Assembly (NCBI RefSeq): GCF_032118995.1
Contig: NC_092648.1
Coordinates: 3,363,001 to 3,427,000 of the forward strand
Origin: Asterias amurensis
Lineage: Eukaryota; Echinodermata; Asteroidea; Forcipulatida; Asteriidae
Direction of reading: 5' to 3'
DNA length: 64,000 nucleotides
Part shown: positions 55,427 through 64,000 of the stretch, piece after piece
Numbering within the stretch: position 1 is the first letter of the stretch
Layout of the letters: each line of letters opens with the position of its first letter
Notes under the pieces: generated by a model
Database searches by the model: none
Told to the model about the DNA's origin: nothing
What the model saw: the letters and a program-made list of their open reading frames with translations, nothing else
Position numbers and translations under genes: made by a program

Positions 55427-58400
55427 CTACCTCTTCCTCGGTGATGGCATGGGACTCGTGGATGTAGGATCTTTCGCGCTGCGTCTGTGTTGAGATTTCA
55501 CCTGCATCAAGTAAACAGATTGTCATTTAATCATCAAGTAAAGACGCCATTTAGTCGTCGAGAAAAAATGCCATTTAGTCATCAAGTAAAGACGCCATAT
55601 AGTCATCAGGAAAAAAACACCATTCAGTCATCATGACAAGACGCCTTTTAGTCATAAAGAAAAGACTTCATTTGGTTATCAAGAAAAGACATCTTTTAGT
55701 CATAAAGTAAAAACGCTGTTCAGTCAACAAGAAAAGACGTCATTTTATTATCAATTAAAGTATACAAGCTTTTGACCAATGAAATTAACTTAACGGAGAA
55801 GCTCCATTAGAGACATTCCGAGTTTCGCCACAAAAACTCAGACACTATACATAATGTTCACCAGTGGGTGTGTTGACATTGAATTACTTTGGTTATTGAA
55901 CTTCATGAATAAGCAATAAATCTGTCTAGGGCAGTCAGCAGCCCTACTGGTTTGTGCATGATCCAATTAAGCACACTGTTTGTAAAGGGAATTACATGGA
56001 GATAACAGGTGTGAGTTGTCAGATGAAAAGGATGTTTTTATTCTCCCCTCTTTAATGGAGCTTTCCCAAATACAACAAAATATTTCTACCTTTCCTGCTT
56101 CCTTGGTTGGAGAGGTTGACTTGTTAGTTTTAGAAGGGGGCGGGGCAAACAGGAAGGAGTCTGTCGTCCATGTTGAATTACCAAATTCCATAGAAGGAGT
56201 TTTCACAAGCTCTGGAGTCTTCACCTAAGAAAAACCATCAACAACATTTTGTTTGAAAACGACATAAAGACATGTTTTTTAAAACCGAGACCCATTCATG
56301 CAGCTTTTTATTAGGGTTTTCAATTTGCTGCGGCTCATTCAGAATGCCAGAAACGCCAGGGCAAACCCCTTAGTCTTAACAATAAGTGTAATTGTACTGG
56401 TTCTAATGCATTACACAATATATAGGTTCAACAGATTTATTGCTTGTCCTGAGGACAAAGCAATGGGTGCGTTCGTTTAGCTTCCCTGGGTCGACCCTGG
56501 TCTGCCCCGGTACGTTCGAAAAGCTTTGACGGGGCTCACCCGGGTCAGCCCCCAGTGCCCTGCTTGTGGAGTGGGTCACTTGATGGTGACCTGAAGTGCA
56601 TGCCGTCACCACAAGAGGGCGAGTGTGATCCTTCAATTAGCTCTTGTCAGGGGCTCACCCGAGTGAGCACTGCGGGGTCGACCCAGGGAACCTTATCGAC
56701 AAACCAATTAATGGTTAGGTGTCTTGCTTTTAAGAACTCGACCTGAACTCAAACTCACACTCCAGAGAAACAACAGAGCTTAACATTATGCAATACATTA
56801 ACTATGTACATGTCCTTTGTATGAAAGACAAACAGCAAAGAACAACCAAAATACAACAGGCCTGATACTTCATGGAGGCAACGAAGGCAATTGCCTCAAT
56901 GCCCCCTGGTCATTGCCTTGGTGCCCTTGAAATGCTCAAGTAGAAATTTACAGTTACCTCATAGGGTGCCCTTTACCAAGGAGAAAAAGCCTTGGTGTAC
57001 CTGCCCTTTCAAAAACGAAGCATACAGGCCTGAACAATAAATGTGTATGAGGATAAAGTTGTTGAAATAGCAGCTTGGTTTATACAGTCAAAAGTATACA
57101 CAACAAAATATTGCACTACTCACAGTGTACACAGGTAGTGCTCTGAAGACAGCACCTAGACTCATCTCGCCAGTCCTTCCACTCTTCAGGTGATCATTGT
57201 AGAACTGTGGCTTCTGCAAGGCCTCAAAGAACTTCATGTCTTCCGGTTCCTTGTGTTTGGTTCTGGTTTGGACGTAGGCTGAACGTCGGAATGGCTTCCA
57301 TCTGTTGAAAAGGTAACAAGAATGTTGGATAAATATTCTGTTTGTGGCAACACCATAAGCCTTTGTGAGGTATGGCAGACGTGATACGCGCGCGTCACAC
57401 GCCGCGACTGATGCCACGCTCACCATGTTGGTGGTCATTAGGTTTACGTGTAAACGCCGCGTCGCCTAAAATGCGCACTTCACTGAATAACATACGTTCT
57501 ATTTCTATGGTTGATACGCACAAATTTACCAAAAATTTACAGTGTTGTAGCATTGTGTCCGCCATACCTCAAAAAGGCTTATGTGATAAGTCTACTTTGA
57601 TGTGATGATTATTCTGATAAGAACGTGTTCTGCTATTTATCAACTGCCATGGAGTAGATGGGGAATCAGGAGACTACCTAGTTCTGATAACAACTAGTCC
57701 TGTTGGTTATCAACTGCTATGGAGTATTGGGAAACGTGAAAATACCGTGTGAAAATTAGAACTTATCCTCCTGCTGTTTCTCTACTGCCACAGGTAGACT
57801 AGGAATGGGTAGTCTTGTTGTGCTATTTATCTACTGTTGTGTTGTGTGACGTGGCAAAGCAGTCTAGCACACCAAATTCAAGTGGTGGCCGATTCATTAC
57901 AATGTGGATTTCGATTTTGATACAGTCTTAAACGTGTGGCGATTTAATCAACTCAGGACACTGCTAGGGTACATGGCCCAATATCATAAAGCCTGTAAGC
58001 ACAAAAAACCTGCTAAGCACAGGAAAATATTGCTTAGCAAAAACAGGCTACCAGCTAACATTCCATAAAGTTTACACTGTTGCGACTGGTGCCCCTCTAT
58101 TTTTTGGTATAGCAGAGAAATTTGTTGAGCAGTGTTTTCTGCTATCAGCTTTATGAAGATGGGCCCGAATCTTATTTGTTGTTTCCCTTACTTATTGTCG
58201 TCAAACACCAGCGGGTACTCGTAGCTCTGAGTTGTCTTGTGCTTCTTCTCATTGACATTTTTCATCGGCCTGAGGGGCCCTTCGGTGATGTCATAAGGCA
58301 ACACGGGGGTGCTACTCCTCTCTAGACTCGGGAAGTTCCAGGGACGGTGTTGACTGAAGAATCCCATGAAGTGACCACGAGCTGGGTCCTCAGCATACCA

Positions 58401-61400
58401 GAGTCTAAAAGAAATGGGTTTCAAAAAGAGTTTGATGTAAACATAGGGAGACATCTAAAGAGACTTTTAAAACTAACATAGGGAAATTTTGGGAGGGAAA
58501 CTCTTGATCAGTTTCTGTTATAAGAATCTCCTATAAATGATAAAAATTACACGCAAAATGGCATAACGGGAAAGCTACGACTTGTCGTCGAGTTTGAAAA
58601 ACTCGGAAATTAAACATCCTTTTCAATAAGTGGGTGTATTTACATTGAACTACTTGGGTCCTTAAACTAAATGGTCGAGCAATTAAGTTCACTGTTTTGA
58701 AAAGGAATTACATAGCGATAACAGGTGTGAGTTGTCAGAGGAAAAGGATGTTTTTATTCTGGCCTCTTCTTCGATGGAGCTTTCCTGTCATGAAAGCCGA
58801 CCCAAGTACACATGACACAACAACAAATATACAAACATAAAACCATATTAGTCTTTCCACAGTTTCTGGACAATTGAGAAGAGAAAAAAAGAGGAAAATG
58901 ACTTTACCTGACGGATCCATCCAATGATCCTGAAATGATGGATTTCATGTGATTGGTGTAGACGAGGGTCACGATGCGGCTAAGGTGTGCCCTCCAACTA
59001 ATCAACTGTTTAATCAATTCCTATCAAATCAATATAATTCAATCAATAATCAATCAAAACCAACTCATCATTAACAACCGCCATCAAATCAAAATAAAAG
59101 CAGTCAATAAAATCAGTTGCTTAATTAAAGGAACATTACAGAATTGGTTTTTGCTAACAAAACAGTTTTTGGCAGTGTAAGCACTGTATGTAATCCACCA
59201 TATTCAAACTTCTATATACCTGTAGAAGTTTGAGATCGATCAGCCATCTGGGTCACGAGAGAATAGTGCAAAAAACGATTACAAATTTTGTATTACATCG
59301 ATGCCAAAAATAAAAATGAATAAAACGCTCACTGAGCGATAAACTCCAAACGCGGAATTAGATTATTTATATCTCATCAAATATTAGACCGTGTAAGTTT
59401 TGTTTCTTACCAATTTTGTAACGTTCCTTTAAATACTATTAAATCAAATTAATGAAATGATTAGTAGTACTTTTCCAACAAGCCCAGGGTTCCAAACCAT
59501 CCAATCAATCATTTAAGTACCTCACAAATTTTGGGGAATAAGAAAGAATAAATACTCACATTCTCATCGGATTGTGGATTCTCCAGAAACATGTCCACAC
59601 TCCACATTGTGATATATCCCTCTGAAAAACAAAATTCACATATTATTAAAGACACTGGACACTATTGGTAATTGTCAAAGACTAGTTTTCACAAGTAGTG
59701 TATCTCAACATATGCATAAAATAACAAACCTGTAAAAATTTGAGCTCAATCGGTCGTCGAAGTTGCGAGATATTAATGAAAGAAAAAACAAACCCTTGTC
59801 GCACCATGGTCACACATAGTTGTGTGCTTTCAGATGCTTGATTTCGAGACCTCAAATTCTTAATATGAGGTCTCAAAATCAAATTCGTGGAAAATTAATT
59901 GTTTCTCGAAAACTACGTCGCTTCAGAGGGAGCTGTTTCTCACAATGTTTTATACTATCAACCTCTCCCCATTACTCGTAATCAAGAAAGGTTTTATGAT
60001 AATGATTATTTTAAGTAATTACCAATAGTATCCACTGCCTTTAAGTAGCAGTCACTCTTACAGTTCAATGCAACCATCTTAGGTGAATAATAATACTATA
60101 CGTATAATTATCACACAAGCATGAGTAGAATATTGAACATTGAGAGACATCACACCAACTTTTTCAAGAGAAGACAATGAAGAAATTTAAGTTTTAACCG
60201 TGGGAGGAAAACTGCCATAGAAAAAAACCCATGCAGCCATATAGGGAGTGAAAAAACCCGTCCACATGAAAGGCACCGGTCCGGGCTCACACCGGGGTCA
60301 AAATAGGTGCAAGGCATAGAGAAACCACTGAGCCAACCGGGCTCGAACCGGGGTCCACAGAGGTGTCCCACCGAGGGACATAAACCACTGAGCCAACCTG
60401 ACTGCTGTTTACAATTGCAAGATGTGTACGTACTATTGTCTCCAGTGATGAGTACATTGCAGTCTTCATCAGCGCATATAGCAGTAACAGCTGAACCTTG
60501 CCTCCGGGTCATGGCCGAGATCTCACGTACCATCTCTCCCTGAAACAAAAAACAGGCAAAGGTTAGCCCCTGGGGGTATTCTACATCCCTATAAATACAT
60601 CTTGTGCATACAGTGCAGAGTATAGATGATGTGACCTCTGACGTCACACGAAAACCATAACATGATTTGCGCGCATACCGCCGGGCAAAACCTTTCTGTT
60701 TTGGCAGCCAGCTAGAAAGTGTATGCAATCTTACTATGACTACGCAACTCAGTGCCCGGCAAAACATGACGTATAGAGTGTTTCGTCAACAGAGGGCGAT
60801 TTGAACGTAAACATAGGTCACATCGTCTATATAAACCCTTCTCTTGCCATAGGCGGCTTGAGTTGACAGCACTCATACCCCCTCTTTTTTACCATCCCTT
60901 ACAAAAATGTCATGTGGCAATGCTTGTGGTCCCTTATATTACCACACAAAATACCACAAGAATATTAAATAACCACAGGAATATTAAATACCAGAGGAAC
61001 TTGTGTGGTAATGTCAACAGACTGGCTGTTGGTTAGTTGCTTTTTTCTTTGGTACCTTGGCCCAATTTCATAGAGCTGCTAAGCACACAAATTCGATCAG
61101 CATGAAATTTCTTCCTTGATAAAAACAGGCTTACCAACCAAATTTCCATTTGGTGCATATTGCTTGTTACTGGTATTCAGTTGTTGTTTGCTTATCCTAA
61201 AAATGCCGTGGAAATTTGGCTGGTAATCCTGTTTTTATCAAGGAAGAAATTTCATGGTAAGCAAATTTTTGTGCTTAGCACCTCCATGAAATTGGTACCT
61301 GATCTTACCACACAAAATACCACAGCAATATTTATTACCACAGGAACTCTTCAGGTTGTTACTCATTTTTATTTCTTGCCTAACAAGTACCTTCATGTTC

Positions 61401-63977
61401 CAGAATTGAATGAGAGCATCTGAATGACACGACACCAGGATGGGGTCATAGGTCGTTACGATCATCCTAGCCGTTGGGTCAATATTCTCCAACTCCTCGT
61501 CAGCATCCTCATCGAGGACGGCGCCCTCTGCTGTCGGCAGTCTCTCTGTCCCATCTTTCGCATTGTCCTCCATTAGCTCTACTTTACTGACCGAATCTTT
61601 TTCTGCTGGTAAAAAAAAATAGTAAAATGAAAAAAATCAATGACAATTTAGTAAACTTCAATGTTCATTAAAATTGAAAAATATTTATCAGACTCATAGT
61701 CAACATTTTGAACCTCTATTTTTAACATTAATTTGAAGATATTATATGACACATTTAGGTAAATTAATAATAATAACTAATAATACACAAGCATTTCTAT
61801 AGCGCCCCATGAAGAACGGAGCGCTTAACAAAGAAGAGGAACAAAAGAACAGTGAATCACGGAAACAAATGAGTTTTCAATTTCCGCTTAAACATAGACA
61901 AAGACGGCGCTTCACAAAGACTGATCGGAAGTTCATTCCAAAGACGAGCCACGGTAGATGTGAAAGTCATGTCACCAGCTTTCTTGTACGATCTTCGGAC
62001 AACAAGCCGTGTCCGATCAGTGGAGGAGCGCAGTCTTGGTCTGTGTTCAGCGGAACCAGTGTTCTGGAGTCGAGTCATGGCAGAAAGATAACTAGGGGCA
62101 AGGTTGTTGATAGCCTTGTAGAATTACTATTGCTATTCAATTGAAAGAGAAAAGAACTTGTCCAGTCATAAGTTTGCTGATGTTGATTGCTCTTTTCAGC
62201 TATGTATAAAGCTCAAAATGTCTTGTCACCCCTGTGACTCAAATACACCAAGCCCACATCTCATTATGACCAGCATTATACATCTCGCCTGCCAGAAAAT
62301 GCCAAAGATTGTCTACTGATTTTGTTTTTACCTGGTATGCCTCCCTCTCCTTGGTTGGTCTCCATCTCCTCAGCAGTTCCTACTGCTGTGCTAGCGTCCC
62401 TCTGCGACACACTTGTCATAGCCCTTGATTGGGAACCAGTGAACGACTCAGTACCAGTCTCTTTATCCTCATCCATTGAGCTGTGATCACTTGGGGAGAC
62501 GTGGCCCGTCAACTTCCTGTTCAAATGGAATTCGAATTTTGGAATTGGAATTGGAATTTTGTTGGTAAAGAGGCCAAGTAAGACTTGTTGTTAGTAAATG
62601 CGTTCGCGATTTTGTTCAACCTCAGTGATGACAGAGGATGCTAGTTTGTTTGTATCCAATTCAATTCAATTTAATTCAAATTCAAAAAATTTAATTCATC
62701 ATATCATTATATCAAAAAATAAAGGTCAACAATATATGAATGTGAAGGCACATTCCAAAAAGCTGGGCTTGTCAAGGAGCAGCCTACAAAACGAAACAAA
62801 ACAACAGCTTTAAAACAGGGGAATAAAAAAAATACCACCTACAACAAGTACAATTGTATTAATTTTGGTTTTTACCCCTACACCGATGTGTGATAGCACT
62901 GTGTACTCAGTACTTTCCCCGAGTCCTGTGAAAAAAATATCACAGGCATGTTACTCGGGTGGGATTCGAACCCACGACCCTTGCAGTTCTAGAGCAGTGT
63001 CTTACCAACTAGACTACCGAGGTTGCCTGGCAGCTAGAGGCAGTACAACAGTGTGTGTGTAACAGTAAAATAGGTTACAGGAGTTTACTGAATTGGCTGG
63101 TGGATTAAATGCATATTTTAGCATCCTTGTGGATCTTACTTGATGTATGCCGGATCAGGTTTTCTTGTCCGATGTACCATCAGCAGTAATGAGTTGACCC
63201 GTCGTGGATGTGTGGTCTTCTCTTCATGTTCATTCTTATCATTAGCTGACATGCTTGGCAACCGAAATCTGCAATTTGGAGAGTAAAACTTATGAATCAT
63301 TTTTATGGGAGCGACCTCAGTACCGGGGTTATGTGGGTTGTGGGTTTGGGACAGCTGGAGAAATATCTACATGCATGAGAGACATTATTTCATAATGACT
63401 GGAATAAGTACTGTTGTCTAGTTACTGAATCACAACTTCTTGATTTGTGCAATTCATAATCAAATTTAATAACCAATGTTTATATGAGAGAGATTGGTTG
63501 TTGCCAGCTTGGCATTTATACCCCGTTGTGGGAATTAGCCGAGTTCCATTGACGGGAAGATCATCTAAACAAACAAACTTTTCTTGAATGACGTATGGGG
63601 GAAAAAAAACAAAAAAAACTTGAAAACCAGACTGTTCAGTGGGGGTAGTCTGTCAACATTCTTGGAGAAAAAAATGAGCTCTAAACTGGGAAAACATCTA
63701 TTTCCAAAAGAAAAAAAATCCATCTGCATCTTATCCTCAATGATTTACCCCTTTTGGATAAACCTTTCCGCAACGAAGAACAGTTTTGAGAAGGGGTCTA
63801 GTTATAGGATTCAAATTAGCAAGTTGTCATTTTAGTTTAATGTAATACTCACATCTGTTGTACTGTAGCAGTAACAGTGTCCCATATGACAATGTTTCCA
63901 TTAGCACAACCAGTCGCCATTGAGTCGGAAGTCAGGGGCGCTAGACACGTCACTTCATGACTCTCGAGAATATTTTC
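55427..63977 (-). CDS. WD-repeat protein, WDR49/WDR64-like, C-terminal 506 residues
   Basis: Eleven exons in transcript order: 63853-63977, 63140-63268, 62332-62516, 61391-61605, 60434-60539, 59560-59621, 58908-59005, 58192-58404, 57124-57301, 56090-56224 and 55427-55501. All have AG/GT borders and matching phases. Four WD blades show: HEVTCLA...NGNIVIWD (about 7-33), RMIVTTYDP...ALIQFWNMKG (about 195-219), SAVTAICADE...YITMWSV (about 231-262) and RIVTLVY...DGSVRLWY (about 284-309). An acidic, Ser/Thr-rich insert (about 85-185) separates the first two. The non-WD tail has FMGFFSQHRPWNFP, KWKPFRRSAY, FFEALQKPQFYNDHL and GAVFRALPVYT, the layout I associate with WDR49/CFAP337 and WDR64, axonemal proteins. 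It should be a structural scaffold, not an enzyme. The 5' part lies outside the window. The last exon ends PMPSPRKR-stop; a second frame there is also open. Confidence 0.85.
55525..55758. repeat. 24-bp degenerate minisatellite, about nine units
   Basis: AGTAAAGACGCCATTTAGTC plus ATCA recurs with substitutions. It lies in the intron of the WD-repeat gene, about 25 bp upstream (in transcript sense) of the last exon's acceptor. On the transcript strand it is pyrimidine- and TTTC-rich. Confidence 0.85.
55795..56067. mobile_element. MITE family O, copy 1
   Basis: GGAGAAGCTCCATTAGAGAC at the left mirrors CTCTTTAATGGAGCTTTCCC at the right. Internal GATAACAGGTGTGAGTTGTC and GGATGTTTTTATTCT match 58568-58785. 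It is in an intron of the WD-repeat gene, 22 bp from the exon at 56090. Confidence 0.75.
56466..56705. mobile_element. MITE family E, copy 2
   Basis: GGTGCGTTCGTTTAGCTTCC, GGGTCGACCCTGGTCTGC, AGTGCCCTGCTTGTGGAG and CACCACAAGAGGGCGAGTG match 390-638. The right terminus (CGACCCAGGGAACCTTATCG) is eroded. It lies in an intron of the WD-repeat gene. Confidence 0.8.
56857..57032. mobile_element. MITE with CAGGCCTG ends
   Basis: The ends CAGGCCTGATACTTC and GAAGCATACAGGCCTG are inverted. The core repeats GGCAATTGCCT, TGCCTTGGTGCCC and GGGTGCCCTTTACCAAGG. A decayed relative may lie at 13905-14045. Confidence 0.75.
57358..57579. mobile_element. CpG-rich MITE, TA-flanked
   Basis: AGCCTTTGTGAGGTATGGC at the left is mirrored by GCCATACCTCAAAAAGGCT at the right, with TA immediately outside both ends. 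The interior holds CGTGATACGCGCGCGTCAC and AACGCCGCGTCGCC, very CpG-rich for this window. The TA target suggests a Tc1/mariner-type mobiliser. Confidence 0.8.
57974..58166. mobile_element. MITE family C
   Basis: TGGCCCAATATCATAAAGCC and AGCTTTATGAAGATGGGCCC are inverted. It ends 26 bp before the 3' border of the WD-repeat exon at 58192, so it sits against a splice donor. Confidence 0.75.
58568..58785. mobile_element. MITE family O, copy 2
   Basis: It shares GATAACAGGTGTGAGTTGTC, AAGGATGTTTTTATTCT and ATGGAGCTTTCC with 55795-56067. The left terminus (GGGAAAGCTACGACTTG) has diverged. In an intron of the WD-repeat gene. Confidence 0.7.
59125..59432. mobile_element. TTAA-type MITE (family B, copy 3)
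   Basis: TTAA at 59125-59128 and 59429-59432. The ends AGGAACATTACAGAATTGGT and ACCAATTTTGTAACGTTCCT are inverted. In an intron of the WD-repeat gene. Confidence 0.85.
59646..60044. mobile_element. TTAA-type MITE (family A), full length
   Basis: TTAA at 59646-59649 and 60041-60044. The ends AGACACTGGACACTATTGG and CCAATAGTATCCACTGCCT are inverted. A central palindrome, GAGACCTCAAATTCTTAATA with TATGAGGTCTC, replaces the AGACTTCTAGC palindrome of the other subfamily. In an intron of the WD-repeat gene. Confidence 0.85.
60177..60412 (-). mobile_element. tRNA-derived SINE with a duplicated head
   Basis: On the - strand GGTTGGCTCAGTGGTTTATG (box A) and CCCCGGTTCGAGCCCGG (box B) are followed directly by a second GGTTGGCTCAGTGGTTTCTC. 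Then come CCCCGGTGTGAGCCCGGAC and a body ending TTCCTCCCACGGTTAAAAC. The head is dimeric. It lies 22 bp from the WD-repeat exon at 60434. Confidence 0.7.
60621..60831. mobile_element. MITE with TATAGATGATGTGACC ends
   Basis: TATAGATGATGTGACCT and AGGTCACATCGTCTATA are inverted with one mismatch. A central GGGCAAAACCTTTCTG / GTGCCCGGCAAAACATG region and CAGAGGGCGATTTG are recognisable. In an intron of the WD-repeat gene. Confidence 0.75.
60832..61058. other. intronic spacer with small repeats
   Basis: The phrases ACCACACAAAATACCACA and AATATTAAATA..CCA recur here and again at 61310-61340, showing that the family C copy between them inserted into a pre-existing duplication. Confidence 0.45.
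61059..61299. mobile_element. MITE family C, long subfamily
   Basis: The ends GGCCCAATTTCATAGAGCTG and AGCACCTCCATGAAATTGG are inverted. The inner arm GAAATTTCTTCCTTGATAAA is repeated inverted as TTTATCAAGGAAGAAATTTC. It is the closest relative of 53037-53282. It lies 92 bp from the WD-repeat exon at 61391. Confidence 0.8.
61764..62146 (-). mobile_element. LINE 3' end, CR1/L2-like
   Basis: On the - strand the frame reads RSSTDRTRLVVRRSYKKAGD, FTSTVARLWNELPISL and MFKRKLKTHLF before a stop, then GGGGCGCTATAGAAATGC and an ATT-rich tail at 61764-61785. It is 5'-truncated and in the same sense as the host WD-repeat gene, whose intron it occupies. Confidence 0.85.
62860..63040 (-). mobile_element. 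tRNA-derived SINE
   Basis: On the - strand CCTCGGTAGTCTAGTTGGTA (box A) and GTGGGTTCGAATCCCACC (box B) form a tRNA-like head. The body has ATGCCTGTGATATTTTTTTC, ACAGGACTCGGGGAAAGTAC and CAGTGCTATCACACATCGG. The GTGATA/TATCAC and CTGTGA/TCACAG pairs make a hairpin. In an intron of the WD-repeat gene. Confidence 0.7.
63275..63845. other. intron of the WD-repeat gene, no element recognised
   Basis: Apart from an A-rich patch at 63602-63620 nothing stands out; the 83-codon ORF at 63584-63835 (+) has no domain. Confidence 0.4.
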
Positions 63978-64000
63978 CTGGTGAGAAAAAAAGCAAATAT

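Noticed and set aside
60150-60767. 205-codon ORF on the - strand as one protein
   Set aside because: Only the part at 60434-60539 is a real exon, of the WD-repeat gene. The rest runs through intron, a SINE and a MITE.
1-64000. Old retrovirus, LTR-type or Polinton-like elements
   Set aside because: I looked for long terminal direct repeats and for reverse transcriptase, integrase, capsid or envelope text. The only reverse-transcriptase remnants are LINE C-termini, and the inverted-repeat elements are short and non-coding.

Overview
The window looks like animal nuclear DNA. It is AT-rich, its genes have introns, and it is packed with short non-autonomous DNA transposons, tRNA-derived SINEs, LINE 3' fragments and tandem repeats. 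The repeat mix (TTAA-flanked MITEs ending in GGCACTGGACAC, MITEs ending in CCAATTTCATAGAGCTGCT, tRNA-Leu-headed SINEs) together with the gene content suggests an echinoderm, perhaps a sea star. That is inference from remembered repeat styles, not from a search.

Only three protein-coding genes are well supported, all in the right quarter. 48717-49658 (-) is an intronless class A (rhodopsin-family) GPCR. 51183-52750 (+) is a two-exon testis-specific serine/threonine kinase (TSSK-like) with an intact catalytic core. 55427-63977 (-) is the C-terminal half of a WD-repeat protein of the WDR49/WDR64 type, read across eleven exons whose splice phases all agree; its 5' part lies beyond the window. TSSKs act in sperm and the WDR49/64 family is ciliary, so this pair may be a sperm/flagellum neighbourhood.

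1-13.6 kb holds no convincing gene: MITEs, a triplicated 0.7-0.9 kb unit (4.64-6.61 kb), a roughly 100-bp tandem array (10.66-11.29 kb) and a LINE fragment. 13.66-25.08 kb is the most unusual part. Short, mutually similar exon-like modules, each with AG/GT boundaries, recur on the + strand. They are interleaved with, or contain, arrays of 15-bp, 84-bp and 60-bp units, the last with about 78 copies over 4.8 kb. Homologous modules recur on the - strand at 36.84-44.95 kb, downstream of a CpG-rich candidate first exon at 46.68-46.99 kb. I read these as two convergent, repeated-exon, probably non-coding loci related by an inverted duplication.

25.1-36 kb between them is nearly all repeats: a 332-bp triplication, a very AT-rich 1.2-kb duplication, poly-G-bearing tandem units and two further minisatellites. 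41.73-43.17 kb is a large foldback element and 47.87-48.57 kb a DNA-transposon-like element with perfect terminal repeats. I saw no retroviral, LTR-type or Polinton-like coding remnant.
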